A stretch of DNA of 64,000 bases from Intestinibacter sp964449895 (GTDB lineage Bacteria; Bacillota; Clostridia; Peptostreptococcales; Peptostreptococcaceae): assembly GCA_964449895.1 (NCBI GenBank), contig CAYVBY010000005.1:62001-126000 (forward strand), read 5' to 3'. The position numbers were made by a program, and so were the translations under genes. The first letter of the stretch is position 1; each line of letters begins with the position of its first letter. Of this stretch, positions 17,050 through 25,563 are shown piece by piece. The notes beneath the pieces were generated by a model. That model was not told the DNA's origin. It searched no databases and saw only the letters and a program-made list of their open reading frames with translations.

Positions 17050-17169
17050 AAATAGTACCTCTTTTCTTTTTTTAAGTTACAATTTGAATTATATAGATAA
17101 TTATGAATTTAGTCAATGTTTTGAAATAATAGGTATTTTTTATAATTATAAAAATTTTGAATATAGTAT

Positions 17170-17862
17170 TTAAACTGTATCATTTAGTTTAATATTATAA
17201 TCTATAATTTCAAGACCTGCTAATCTATTCATATTTTCTTTAAATATTTTATTAAAAATTGCTATAATTCTTCCAACTCCTATCATAGAGATTACAGTTC
17301 CTATTCCGATTGCAGTTATTTTCCCTAAAAATAAAATTTCTACAACACAAGTTGTTAAGACACAGGCTACATCTAGTGTATTTTTTCCAAATCCAAGATC
17401 TTTTTTTAATAAATCACCTATAGCTTGAGAAAGTCCATCAGCTGGGTTTGGAATTAGTTTCATATTTAGCATCATAGCTACACCGACAGCAGTTACTACT
17501 ATAGCTAATAATAGTATGATTAAATTTTGCCATAATGTAGTGTAATTAAATTTTAGTATTTCTGAAAAATAGTTTAGTACTACACTGAATAATAAACTAA
17601 ATGGTATTTGTAAAAAGTCTTTTAAATCTATGTTTTTTCTTTTAATTATGAATTGAATTAATACAAAAATTACATAAACTATAAATGTCATAAGTGCAAA
17701 ATTCATATTTAAAACATTAGATATGGAAAAAGGCACAGATATAATAGGTGATACCCCTAATCCAGATTTAGTATTTAATGTAAGTCCGATTGAAAGAATT
17801 ACAAGTCCTAATGAATAAAATAAAATTCGCCACAACCAACAAATATTTTTATTGTTTTTCAT
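17170..17862 (-). CDS. YczE/YyaS/YitT-family membrane protein, tandem paralogue
   Basis: 230 residues with the same order of motifs as its neighbour: WRILFYSLGLVILSIGLTLN, TKSGLGVSPIISVPFSISNV, NPADGLSQAIGDLLKKDLGF, and the closing IFKENMNRLAGLEI. The copies differ at many positions, so the duplication is not recent. It is first in the leftward pair, separated from the second copy by about 120 nt of AT-rich sequence. Confidence 0.85.
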   Translation of the reverse strand: MKNNKNICWLWRILFYSLGLVILSIGLTLNTKSGLGVSPIISVPFSISNVLNMNFALMTFIVYVIFVLIQFIIKRKNIDLKDFLQIPFSLLFSVVLNYFSEILKFNYTTLWQNLIILLLAIVVTAVGVAMMLNMKLIPNPADGLSQAIGDLLKKDLGFGKNTLDVACVLTTCVVEILFLGKITAIGIGTVISMIGVGRIIAIFNKIFKENMNRLAGLEIIDYNIKLNDTV

Positions 17863-18007
17863 TCTATACCTCCATTATCAATACATAAGAAAAATTTTTA
17901 CATTTTCTTCTAAGAAAAAATTATATATTTAAATAAAAAGATAGTCAATATTTAGAAGTATTGAAAAATACACGATAATTTATAGAAAAATAACATAGTT
18001 TTTTAAT

Positions 18008-18036
18008 TAAAAAAAGGATGTTTTCACATCCTTTTT
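18008..18036 (-). terminator. Terminator of metA
   Basis: On the minus strand AAAAAGGATG / CATCCTTTTT form a 10-bp stem with a 6 nt loop, ending in T. It lies directly after the metA stop. Confidence 0.8.
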
Positions 18037-18037
18037 C

Positions 18038-18997
18038 TTAATCCTCGCAAGGTTCATATGAATTTTCAGATAAAATCATTTTTTCACTAATTTTATTAAT
18101 ATCATAAGGTGTATCTTGATAAACTTGATTAAGCCAATTTGTGTAGAATAAAGTTGCATTAGCTCTCCAAGTATTTACAGGATCTATAGTAGTATCGCCA
18201 TTAGGATAGTAATTTTCAGGTATAAGAGGATTCATACCTTTATTATAATCTCTAATATATTCACCTTTTAAAGTATCTGTATCATATTCTAAATGACCTG
18301 TTACGAAAATTTTTCTGCCGTCTTTAGTAGATATTATAAATGGTCCAGCTTTTTCTGATTCAGAAAGAATTTCAAGTTCAGCATTATTTAAAATATCTTC
18401 TTTTTTTATTGCTGTATGTCTAGAATGAGGAGCATAAAATACATCATTTAGCCCTCTAGTTAAATTAGAACTAGGATTATTTAATATATGTTTAAATATA
18501 CCTGACAATTTATTTTCTAGCTCATATTTTTGTATACCGTAATAATGGTATAGTGCAGCTTGTGCAGCCCAGCAAATATGTAAAGTTGAAAATACGTTTT
18601 TCTTACTCCATTCCATTATTTCTAATAATTCATTCCAATATTCAACATCTTCAAATGCTAAAAGTTCAACAGGAGCCCCTGTTATTATAAGTCCGTCGAA
18701 TTTTCTATCTTTTATATTATCGAAATAAGTGTAAAATTTATCTAAATGTTCACTTGAAGTATTTTTAGATTGATGACTTTTTACTTGTATTAAAGTTATT
18801 TCTACTTGTATAGGTGAATTAGATAAATATCTAAGTAATTGATTTTCAGTTTGGATTTTAAGAGGCATTAAATTTAATATAGCTATTTGTAAAGGTCTTA
18901 TATCTTGTTGCATAGATCTCTTTATATCCATAACGAATATGTTTTCATCTGATAATACTGAATATGCTGGTAATTCTTTTGGTATTTTTAGTGGCAT
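18038..18997 (-). CDS. metA: Homoserine O-acetyltransferase (MetA/HTS type)
   Basis: 319 residues of the MetA family, which acylates homoserine in methionine synthesis. The catalytic Cys142 is in HICWAAQAALYHYYG, the His and Glu lie in TGHLEYD, and NLMPLKIQTENQLLRYLSN is conserved. Residue 111 is Glu (GAPVELLAFEDV); the family literature links Glu at this position to acetyl-CoA use and Gly to succinyl-CoA, so acetyl transfer is predicted despite the common succinyltransferase label. AGGAGG lies upstream. No S-box leader is seen in the 90 nt before the start. Confidence 0.93.
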   Translation of the reverse strand: MPLKIPKELPAYSVLSDENIFVMDIKRSMQQDIRPLQIAILNLMPLKIQTENQLLRYLSNSPIQVEITLIQVKSHQSKNTSSEHLDKFYTYFDNIKDRKFDGLIITGAPVELLAFEDVEYWNELLEIMEWSKKNVFSTLHICWAAQAALYHYYGIQKYELENKLSGIFKHILNNPSSNLTRGLNDVFYAPHSRHTAIKKEDILNNAELEILSESEKAGPFIISTKDGRKIFVTGHLEYDTDTLKGEYIRDYNKGMNPLIPENYYPNGDTTIDPVNTWRANATLFYTNWLNQVYQDTPYDINKISEKMILSENSYEPCED

Positions 18998-19086
18998 ATT
19001 TATTTCCTCCTTGCTTTGATATAACAGATATATTTTACAAAATATACAGTAAAAATACCATAATTTTATGGAAAAATTTGTTAAAA

Positions 19087-20214
19087 TTACTTATTTTTGA
19101 TTTTAGTAAAAAATAAAGTTAGAATCACAGACAATATACAGGAACTTAAGATTGCAAATTTACATGTATTTATTAATTGAAAATCATAAGAAAAAGTAAG
19201 TTCACACATAAATATGGACATTGTAAAACCTATTCCTGCTATTAGTGAAACTAAAAAAATGGAATAAAAGTCTAAATTATTAGGAGGTTTAATAAGATTT
19301 AATTTTGTAAAAATATATGTAAATAATGTTATACCTAGGGGCTTTCCTAGTGATAGTCCAAACAAAATACCAAAATATAATTTTTCAGTATCAGATATAC
19401 TATTAGTAATACTTAAACATACTCCACTATTTACGAATGCAAATAATGGAATGACTATATAATTAGTAAAAGGTACTAGTTTATTTTGAAAATCTTTTAA
19501 TACACTTATATTTGAAGTATAAGACTTTGAAGGAATAGTAATAGCGAGTAATATACCACTTATAGTAGGATGTATATTACTCGATTTAATAAAATACCAT
19601 AAAGCTAATCCACCTAAAATATAATAATAGATATTTTCTATATGAAAAACTTTATTGGCAATTATGAGCATAACTAAAATTATAAAGGAAATTAATATAT
19701 ATGTAGTATTTATATCTTTTGTAAAAAATAATGCTATTACTAATATAGAAATCAAGTCATCTACTACTGCAAGTGTTAGTAAAAATAATTTAGCATTAGG
19801 ATTTATTCTATTTCTAAATATATAAAATATACCAATTGCAAAAGCTATGTCTGTAGAAATAGGTATACAAAATCCTTTTGTATATGGAGTATTAAAATTA
19901 ATAATAAAAAAAATTATAGCTGGTACTATTACACCGCCTATTGAAGCTATTATAGGAAATGATGCTTTTTTTATTGTAGATAAATTTCCATATAAAATAT
20001 TTTCTTTGATTTCAAGTCCGACATTTAAAAAGAAAAAAAACATCAAAAAGTCGTTTATAAATTCCTTTAGAGAAAATTTCAAAAGATAATTTTCAAAAAT
20101 TATTTTATTATAAATTTCTTGATAAGGGCTATTTGCAATACTAAGTGCCACAATAGTAAAAAATAAAAGAAGTACACTGCTATATATTTCAGATTTAATA
20201 TTTTTATAGTGCAA
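19087..20214 (-). CDS. nhaA: Na+/H+ antiporter NhaA
   Basis: 375 residues with about eleven or twelve membrane segments. Diagnostic blocks: FFFFLNVGLEIKENILYG, PISTDIAFAIGIFYIFRNR, LLTLAVVDDLISILVIALFF with the paired Asp residues that bind Na+/H+, and LSLGKPLGITLF. The start is TTG at 20214, preceded by AAGGAGGTG. It exports sodium in exchange for protons. A weak hairpin at 19058-19071 follows the gene toward metA. Confidence 0.92.
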   Translation of the reverse strand: MHYKNIKSEIYSSVLLLFFTIVALSIANSPYQEIYNKIIFENYLLKFSLKEFINDFLMFFFFLNVGLEIKENILYGNLSTIKKASFPIIASIGGVIVPAIIFFIINFNTPYTKGFCIPISTDIAFAIGIFYIFRNRINPNAKLFLLTLAVVDDLISILVIALFFTKDINTTYILISFIILVMLIIANKVFHIENIYYYILGGLALWYFIKSSNIHPTISGILLAITIPSKSYTSNISVLKDFQNKLVPFTNYIVIPLFAFVNSGVCLSITNSISDTEKLYFGILFGLSLGKPLGITLFTYIFTKLNLIKPPNNLDFYSIFLVSLIAGIGFTMSIFMCELTFSYDFQLINTCKFAILSSCILSVILTLFFTKIKNK

Positions 20215-20485
20215 AATAACACCTCCTTGTATAAATTAGTTACATTTGATATAAAATATTAAAATAAGATTTAATTTTATAGAAGTTTATGATACAAAAA
20301 AGGATTTTATGATAGGCTAAATTTAAATAAAATTTATTAAAATATCAATTAATAACTAAAGATTTAAATATTGAGTTATTATCTGTTTTGTAATATAATT
20401 TCATAAGTAAGATTTAATTAAATAGATTACGAAAATTAGACATAAGTTAATATAAATGGAAAATTTTAATAAGGAGGAGAGTTTG

Positions 20486-20977
20486 ATGAATACAGATAAA
20501 ATAGTAAAAATAGCTATTGTAGCATCTATATACGCTATGTTGACAATAACTTTAAGTCCACTTAGCTATGGACCTATCCAATTTAGAATATCAGAAGTAT
20601 TAATTTTATTGGCATTTATAAATTCAGATTATATAATAGGACTTACTATAGGATGTTTTATAGCTAATTTACTGGGTCCTTATGGACTTGCAGATATTGT
20701 TTTTGGAACTTTTGCAACACTAGTAAGTGCTTATTTAGTAAATTTAACATCTAGATTTGTAAAAAATAAACATGCTATTTGGATAGCATCTTTATGGCCT
20801 GTTTTAGCTAATGCACTCATAGTTGGTTCTATGTTAAATATATTTTTTGATTTACCAATATTACTTTGCATGTTAGAAGTTGGAATAGGTGAATTTGGAG
20901 TAGTAACTATTATGGGAGTGCCATTATTTAATTTATTACTGAAATATCCTGGATTTTCAAATATTAGGGAGGCATAA
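20486..20977 (+). CDS. queT: QueT-family queuosine-precursor transporter
   Basis: 163 residues with four to five membrane helices. The family opening SIYAMLTITLSPLSYGPIQF, then RISEVLILLAFINS, and the FANLLGPYGLADIVFGT-like block (IANLLGPYGLADIVFGTFAT) are typical of the QueT substrate-binding S component of ECF transporters. AAGGAGGAG precedes the ATG at 20486. I looked for a preQ1 riboswitch in the 270 nt upstream and found none. The next gene starts 3 nt downstream, so the two are cotranscribed. Confidence 0.9.
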   Translation: MNTDKIVKIAIVASIYAMLTITLSPLSYGPIQFRISEVLILLAFINSDYIIGLTIGCFIANLLGPYGLADIVFGTFATLVSAYLVNLTSRFVKNKHAIWIASLWPVLANALIVGSMLNIFFDLPILLCMLEVGIGEFGVVTIMGVPLFNLLLKYPGFSNIREA

Positions 20978-20980
20978 ATA

Positions 20981-21706
20981 ATGAAAGAAAAATACACAAA
21001 AGTAATTGCAGTTGGAAATAATGCAATAGATTATTTAAATGATATAAAAAAAGATCTTGAAAAAAATGCAAACTTTGAAAATATAAATATCACAAAAGAT
21101 GTAGATAAAGAATTTGTAAGAAGCTTATTAGATGGAATAGAGATTTTATATATTTTATATGATAGTTCTGATAAAGATACTTTAAATATTACAAAGGCTA
21201 TATCTTTTATGTCAAGTGAGAGAAAAATTTTATCTATAGGACTTGATATTTGTTTAAAAGAGCATAAAGAAGAGTTAGGACTTAATAAAGAGTTTAAATT
21301 AAATAAATACAATTTAGAAAAGACTATAGATATGATAAATTTAATCAGTGAAGCGATAGATGAAGACACTTTGATGTATATAGATATAAGTGACTTAAAG
21401 GAATTATTCCAAGGAGAAGGAGCTATATCTTACTCAGTAGGAGAATTTGAATTAGATAAAAATACTTCAGATGTAGCAAAAATTTTGGAAGAAGATTTTT
21501 ATAAAACAGAGGGAGAACTTACTTTAAAGAAAGGATTATTATTAGCTGAAACAAGTCAAATGGCTGGAAATAATACTCTTATGTTTTTAAATGATGTAGA
21601 GAAAAATTTACTAGAGATTATAGATTCAAATATGGATATAATATTTTCATATAATGAAAAAGAAGAAAGTAAACAAACTATGAAAATTGCTTATTTAAAA
21701 AATTAA
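20981..21706 (+). CDS. Divergent FtsZ/tubulin-like protein lacking the GTP-binding loop
   Basis: 241 residues. The N-terminus KVIAVGNNAIDYLND resembles the FtsZ opening with its Gly-Asn-Asn-Ala; LLDGIEILYILY matches the strand before the tubulin signature. Where FtsZ has GGGTGTG this protein has DSSDKDT (61-67). From residue 133, YIDISDLKELFQGEGAISYS followed by Gly-Glu corresponds to the FtsZ VDFADVK-type block, and the end SNMDIIFSYNE to MKIAYLKN matches the last strands of the FtsZ C-terminal domain. GTP binding therefore looks lost. It could regulate FtsZ or have another role. Known family by shape, function unknown. Confidence 0.65.
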   Translation: MKEKYTKVIAVGNNAIDYLNDIKKDLEKNANFENINITKDVDKEFVRSLLDGIEILYILYDSSDKDTLNITKAISFMSSERKILSIGLDICLKEHKEELGLNKEFKLNKYNLEKTIDMINLISEAIDEDTLMYIDISDLKELFQGEGAISYSVGEFELDKNTSDVAKILEEDFYKTEGELTLKKGLLLAETSQMAGNNTLMFLNDVEKNLLEIIDSNMDIIFSYNEKEESKQTMKIAYLKN

Positions 21707-21720
21707 TAAAATTTACTATA

Positions 21721-21760
21721 ATATAAAAGCCTGTATTAAATTAAATACAGGCTTTTATAT
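21721..21760 (+). terminator. Terminator after queT and the FtsZ-like gene
   Basis: A perfect 17-bp stem around AAAAGCCTGTATT / AATACAGGCTTTT with a 6 nt loop (21738-21743). The T-tract is inside the 3' arm. Confidence 0.8.
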
Positions 21761-21840
21761 TGACTTATAAATATTTTTAAGATAATATAAAGCTTAGTGT
21801 GTTAATTTAAATATTAAAATAAAGAAAGGAAAATTAATGA

Positions 21841-23457
21841 ATGTTACAAGTAACTAATGTAGGACTTAGATTCGCAGATAAAGAACTTTATAAAGATGTA
21901 AATTTAAAATTTACTAAGGGAAATTGTTATGGAATAATAGGTGCTAATGGTGCAGGAAAAACTACTTTCCTAAAAATATTAGCTGGAGATATAGAACCAA
22001 ATACAGGAAGTGTAAGTATAACTGAAAAAGAGAGAATGTCAGTATTAAGACAAGACCACTTCAAATATGATGAAAATACAGTACTTGATGTAGTTATAAT
22101 GGGTCATGAAAGATTATTTGAAATAATGAAAGAAAAAGATGCATTATATATGAAAGAAGATTTCACAGAAGAAGATGGTATAAAAGCTGCAGAGTTAGAA
22201 GGAGAATTTGCTGAACTTGATGGATGGGATGCAGAAACTAATGCAGAAAAAATACTAATGGGTCTTGGTATAGATAGAGATTTACATTATAAACAAATGA
22301 AAGAATTAGAAGGTGGAGAAAAAGTTAAAGTATTACTTGCTAAAGCTTTATTTGGTAAGCCAGAGATATTACTTCTTGACGAGCCTACTAACCACTTAGA
22401 TTTTAAATCAATAGAATGGTTAAATAACTTCATAATGGATTTAGAAGATTCTATAGTAATAGTTGTATCACATGATAGACACTTCTTAAATCAAATATGT
22501 ACTCATATAGTTGATGTTGACTTTGGAAAAATACAATTATTTGTAGGAAACTACGACTTCTGGTATGAATCAAGTCAATTAGCTCTTCAACTTATGAAAG
22601 ACCAAAACAAAAAAGCTGAAGAAAAAATAGCTCAATTAAAAGAATTCATAGCTAGATTTAGTTCAAATGCTTCTAAAGCAAAACAAGCTACATCAAGAAA
22701 GAAACAACTTGAAAAATTAGAAGTAACTGAAATACAACCTTCAAGAAGAAGATATCCTTATGTTGGATTTACTCCAGAGCGTGAAATAGGAAATGAAGTA
22801 TTAGAAGTTGAAGGATTAACTAAAACTATTGATGGAGTTAAAGTTTTAGATAATGTTACATTTAGATTAGATAGAGATGATAAAGTTGCATTTATAGGAG
22901 ATGAACTTGCTATAACTGCTTTATTTAACATAATAATGGGTGTAGAAGAAGCTGATAGCGGTACATTTAAATGGGGAGTTACTACATCTCAAAGTTATCT
23001 TCCAAAAAATCACAATGATTTCTTTGATGGAATAGAATACTCATTAGTAGACTGGTTAAGACAATATTCTGAAGAAAAAAGTGAAAGTTTCATAAGAGGA
23101 TTTTTAGGAAGAATGTTATTTAGTGGAGAAGAAGCTTTAAAAGAAGCTCAAGTTTTATCTGGAGGAGAAAAAGTTAGATGTATGTTCTCTAAACTTATGC
23201 TTTCAAATGCTAATGTATTAGTACTTGATGATCCAACTAACCACTTAGACTTAGAGTCTATAACATCTGTAAATAAAGGATTAGAAAAATTCCCTGGAGT
23301 ACTACTTTTTAGCTCACATGACCACGAAATGATACAAACTTTAGCTAATAGAATAATTGAGTTTACACCAAGGGGAATAATGGACAGAAAAACTACTTTA
23401 GAAGATTATTTAGAAAATAAAGATATACAAGCAAAATTAAAAGAAATGTACGCATAA
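21841..23457 (+). CDS. ABC-F family ATPase (YbiT/YkpA-like) with degenerate second nucleotide site
   Basis: 538 residues, two ABC domains joined by a charged linker and no membrane segment, as in ribosome-associated ABC-F proteins. Domain 1 has Walker A GANGAGKT (34-41), LEGGEKVKVLLAKAL, LLLDEPTNHLD with Glu181, and VSHDRHFLNQ. In domain 2 the Walker A site reads GDELAITA (353-360) with no Lys, LSGGEKVRC is kept, and Walker B reads LVLDDPTNHLD with Asp464 in place of the catalytic Glu. Probably a translation factor acting at the ribosomal E site. Resistance is possible but not indicated. Confidence 0.9.
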   Translation: MLQVTNVGLRFADKELYKDVNLKFTKGNCYGIIGANGAGKTTFLKILAGDIEPNTGSVSITEKERMSVLRQDHFKYDENTVLDVVIMGHERLFEIMKEKDALYMKEDFTEEDGIKAAELEGEFAELDGWDAETNAEKILMGLGIDRDLHYKQMKELEGGEKVKVLLAKALFGKPEILLLDEPTNHLDFKSIEWLNNFIMDLEDSIVIVVSHDRHFLNQICTHIVDVDFGKIQLFVGNYDFWYESSQLALQLMKDQNKKAEEKIAQLKEFIARFSSNASKAKQATSRKKQLEKLEVTEIQPSRRRYPYVGFTPEREIGNEVLEVEGLTKTIDGVKVLDNVTFRLDRDDKVAFIGDELAITALFNIIMGVEEADSGTFKWGVTTSQSYLPKNHNDFFDGIEYSLVDWLRQYSEEKSESFIRGFLGRMLFSGEEALKEAQVLSGGEKVRCMFSKLMLSNANVLVLDDPTNHLDLESITSVNKGLEKFPGVLLFSSHDHEMIQTLANRIIEFTPRGIMDRKTTLEDYLENKDIQAKLKEMYA

Positions 23458-23467
23458 TTATACTAAA

Positions 23468-23551
23468 ATGCCTCTTTTATATTTAAGATATATTACTGTA
23501 TTTTTAATAATATTAAATAGCAGTTAATTATGATATAAAAGGGGTATTTTT
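23468..23551 (+). terminator. Terminator of the ABC-F gene
   Basis: ATGCCTCTTTTATAT (23468-23482) pairs with ATATAAAAGGGGTAT (23533-23547) with G-U pairs, then TTTT. The loop is about 50 nt. Confidence 0.6.
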
Positions 23552-23641
23552 ATATAAAAAAGCACTTGCTTAGAGAAATTGTAGTATTTTTGTATTTATA
23601 ATAACTATTATAAAATTACAATGTTATATTATGTCTATTAT

Positions 23642-23732
23642 TGTTAAAGAAATGTAAAGAGATTAAATTTATTTTGTTAAGAGAATGTAAAAAAATATGA
23701 AAAGAAACGATTTTTTGTTAAGGGAATGTAAA
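23642..23732. promoter_or_regulatory. Three Pho-box-like repeat pairs with 11-bp spacing
   Basis: TGTTAA-N5-TGTAAA occurs three times: half-sites start at 23642/23653, 23675/23686 and 23716/23727. Each pair has exactly 11 bp between starts, and the first two pairs are 33 bp apart. On the other strand the half-sites read TTTACA and TTAACA, as in PhoP/PhoB-type boxes. They lie about 120-210 nt upstream of the small ORF at 23852. Confidence 0.6.
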
Positions 23733-23753
23733 TACTATTCAGAATATATAGAA

Positions 23754-23782
23754 TTTTCAAAAAAAATCAGTTATTATATAAT
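23754..23782 (+). promoter_or_regulatory. Promoter of the small membrane peptide gene
   Basis: Weak TTTTCA then 17 nt then TATAAT (23777-23782). A poor -35 element just downstream of the repeat boxes fits an activator-dependent promoter. Confidence 0.45.
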
Positions 23783-23851
23783 CAATAAAACAAAAACCTA
23801 AATAAATACAAATTATAAAAAAAATTTTTATTATTAGAGGAGGAGTATATT

Positions 23852-23947
23852 ATGACAACAACAGCAATAGTTTTTATGATAGCGGCATGGATAATAATTT
23901 TAGGAGCAGCATTTGTAGCAATGAAAAAAATATTATCTGCTCAATAA
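23852..23947 (+). CDS. 31-residue membrane peptide, MetS-like transporter small subunit
   Basis: A 31-codon gene with a strong AGAGGAGGAG ribosome site. The product opens MTTTAIVFMIAAWIIILGAA and ends with a short basic tail, one membrane helix in all. It resembles MetS, the small subunit of NSS-type methionine/alanine importers (pattern: short polar start, AIVFMI, W/G-rich helix, basic end). No NSS transporter gene is next to it here, so it is an orphan in this window. Flanked by terminators on both sides. Confidence 0.7.
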   Translation: MTTTAIVFMIAAWIIILGAAFVAMKKILSAQ

Positions 23948-24032
23948 ATTAGAAGCATACATAACAAAAAAAGTAAAAAATTATCCTAAAATATATAAAT
24001 TAAAATTTCACCATTAATTTGCGAGTAGCAAT

Positions 24033-24070
24033 AAAAAAGAACTTTCTATAAATGAAGGTTCTTTTTTATT
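24033..24070 (+). terminator. Terminator of the small membrane peptide gene
   Basis: A 14-bp stem with one G-U pair (24033-24046 with 24054-24067), 7 nt loop and T-run. Confidence 0.75.
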
Positions 24071-24231
24071 TTTAAAATTATTATAGAATATCTATTGTAG
24101 ATTTTTAAAATACATATAATATACATATATAGCAATTATATTTATTTTATATGTATTTTAAGACGAATATAATTTCGTGTGTGTTATAAAAATAGTATAA
24201 TTGATTTATATAATAGAAAGGGGATGATAAA

Positions 24232-25497
24232 ATGTCGCATATAATTGCTAAAAAAGAATATAAGAGTTTAGTTGATAGATTAAATAAATTTCCACAAGGA
24301 GCACCAGAATCTAAAACTTTATATGAAATATTAAGTGTCTTATTTACAGAAAGAGAGGCATATTTAGTTTCCAAGCTTCCAATAGGAGCATTTAGAGTTA
24401 AAACTGCTGCTAGAATTTGGACTATGACATATAATGAAGCTTTAAAGGTTTTAGATACTTTAGCTTCTAGGGCTATACTTTTAGATATTGAAGATGAAAA
24501 AGGAAAAAAATATATACTTCCTCCTCCTATGGCTGGATTTATAGAATTTACACTTATGAGAACTAATGGGGATTTAGATCAAAAGTTATTATCTGAGCTT
24601 TATTATCAATATTTAAATGTGGAAGAAGATTTTATAAAGGATTTATTTTTTTCGTCAGAGACTAAAATGGGAAGAGTTTTTGTCCAAGAAGAAGTTTTAT
24701 CAAATGAAAATAAAGTAGATATACTTGATTTCGAAAAAGCTACACATATAATTGAAACATCACAACATATAGCAGTTGGAACATGTTATTGCAGACATAA
24801 AATGAAGCATTTAGGAAAATCATGTGATGCACCTATGGAGGTATGTTTAACTTTTGGCAATACAGCAAATTCGCTTATAAAAAATAATTATGCAAGGAGA
24901 ATTGATGTTGTAGAATGCAAGGAATTACTACATAAAGCATATGAACATAATTTAGTTCAATGCGGAGAAAATGTCAGAGAAGAGGTATCTTTTATTTGTA
25001 ATTGTTGTGGATGTTGCTGTGATGGATTACTTGCGGCTAAAAAATTTGGACATATGCATCCAATTCAAACTACTGGATTTTATCCAGTTATAAATGATGA
25101 GTTTTGTGTAAAGTGCGGAAAATGTGAAAAAATGTGTCCAATAGATGCTATAAGTTTAGTAAAAGACAATATGGGAAATAAGAAATTTGAAGTAGATTAT
25201 GATGTATGCTTAGGATGTGGAGTATGTGCTAGGAATTGCAGTAAGGCAAGTATAATTTTAAAACGTAGAGAAGAAAAAATAATAACGCCATCTAGTTCTG
25301 TACATAGAGTAGTTCTTCAAGCAATTGAAAAGGGAACTTTACTAGAATTGATATCAGAAACTGAAGCTTTTAAAAATCATAGAGTTATGGCATCAATATT
25401 TTCGGCGATTTTAAAAATGTCTCCAGTAAAACAACTTTTAGCTAGAGATCAAGTCAAATCAATATATTTAGACAAACTTTTAAGTATAAAGAAATAA
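24232..25497 (+). CDS. 4Fe-4S dicluster ferredoxin-type protein with N-terminal winged-helix-like region
   Basis: 421 residues. Residues 1-120 look like a helix-turn-helix region (RVKTAARIWTMTYNEALKVL). A central Cys cluster follows with TCYCRHKMKHLGKSCDAP and CNCCGCCCDG. Then come two ferredoxin motifs, C292-x2-C295-x2-C298-x3-C302-P and C326-x2-C329-x2-C332-x3-C336, binding two [4Fe-4S] clusters. The C-terminal 80 residues are helical. The family is widespread in anaerobes and usually called 4Fe-4S binding protein; its partner is not obvious here. Cytoplasmic, single gene with its own ribosome site. Confidence 0.85.
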   Translation: MSHIIAKKEYKSLVDRLNKFPQGAPESKTLYEILSVLFTEREAYLVSKLPIGAFRVKTAARIWTMTYNEALKVLDTLASRAILLDIEDEKGKKYILPPPMAGFIEFTLMRTNGDLDQKLLSELYYQYLNVEEDFIKDLFFSSETKMGRVFVQEEVLSNENKVDILDFEKATHIIETSQHIAVGTCYCRHKMKHLGKSCDAPMEVCLTFGNTANSLIKNNYARRIDVVECKELLHKAYEHNLVQCGENVREEVSFICNCCGCCCDGLLAAKKFGHMHPIQTTGFYPVINDEFCVKCGKCEKMCPIDAISLVKDNMGNKKFEVDYDVCLGCGVCARNCSKASIILKRREEKIITPSSSVHRVVLQAIEKGTLLELISETEAFKNHRVMASIFSAILKMSPVKQLLARDQVKSIYLDKLLSIKK

Positions 25498-25563
25498 ATT
25501 ATTATAATATATTGAAAAAATTTAAAATAGATATTTAAGAAATTTTTTTAGAGGTGATAATTT

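Noticed and set aside
18998..19086. S-box (SAM) or other methionine riboswitch before metA
   Set aside because: The upstream space is only about 90 nt and shows no conserved S-box core.
20215..20485. preQ1 riboswitch before queT
   Set aside because: No AGGTTC...CTATAAAAAACTAA-like core in the upstream 270 nt.
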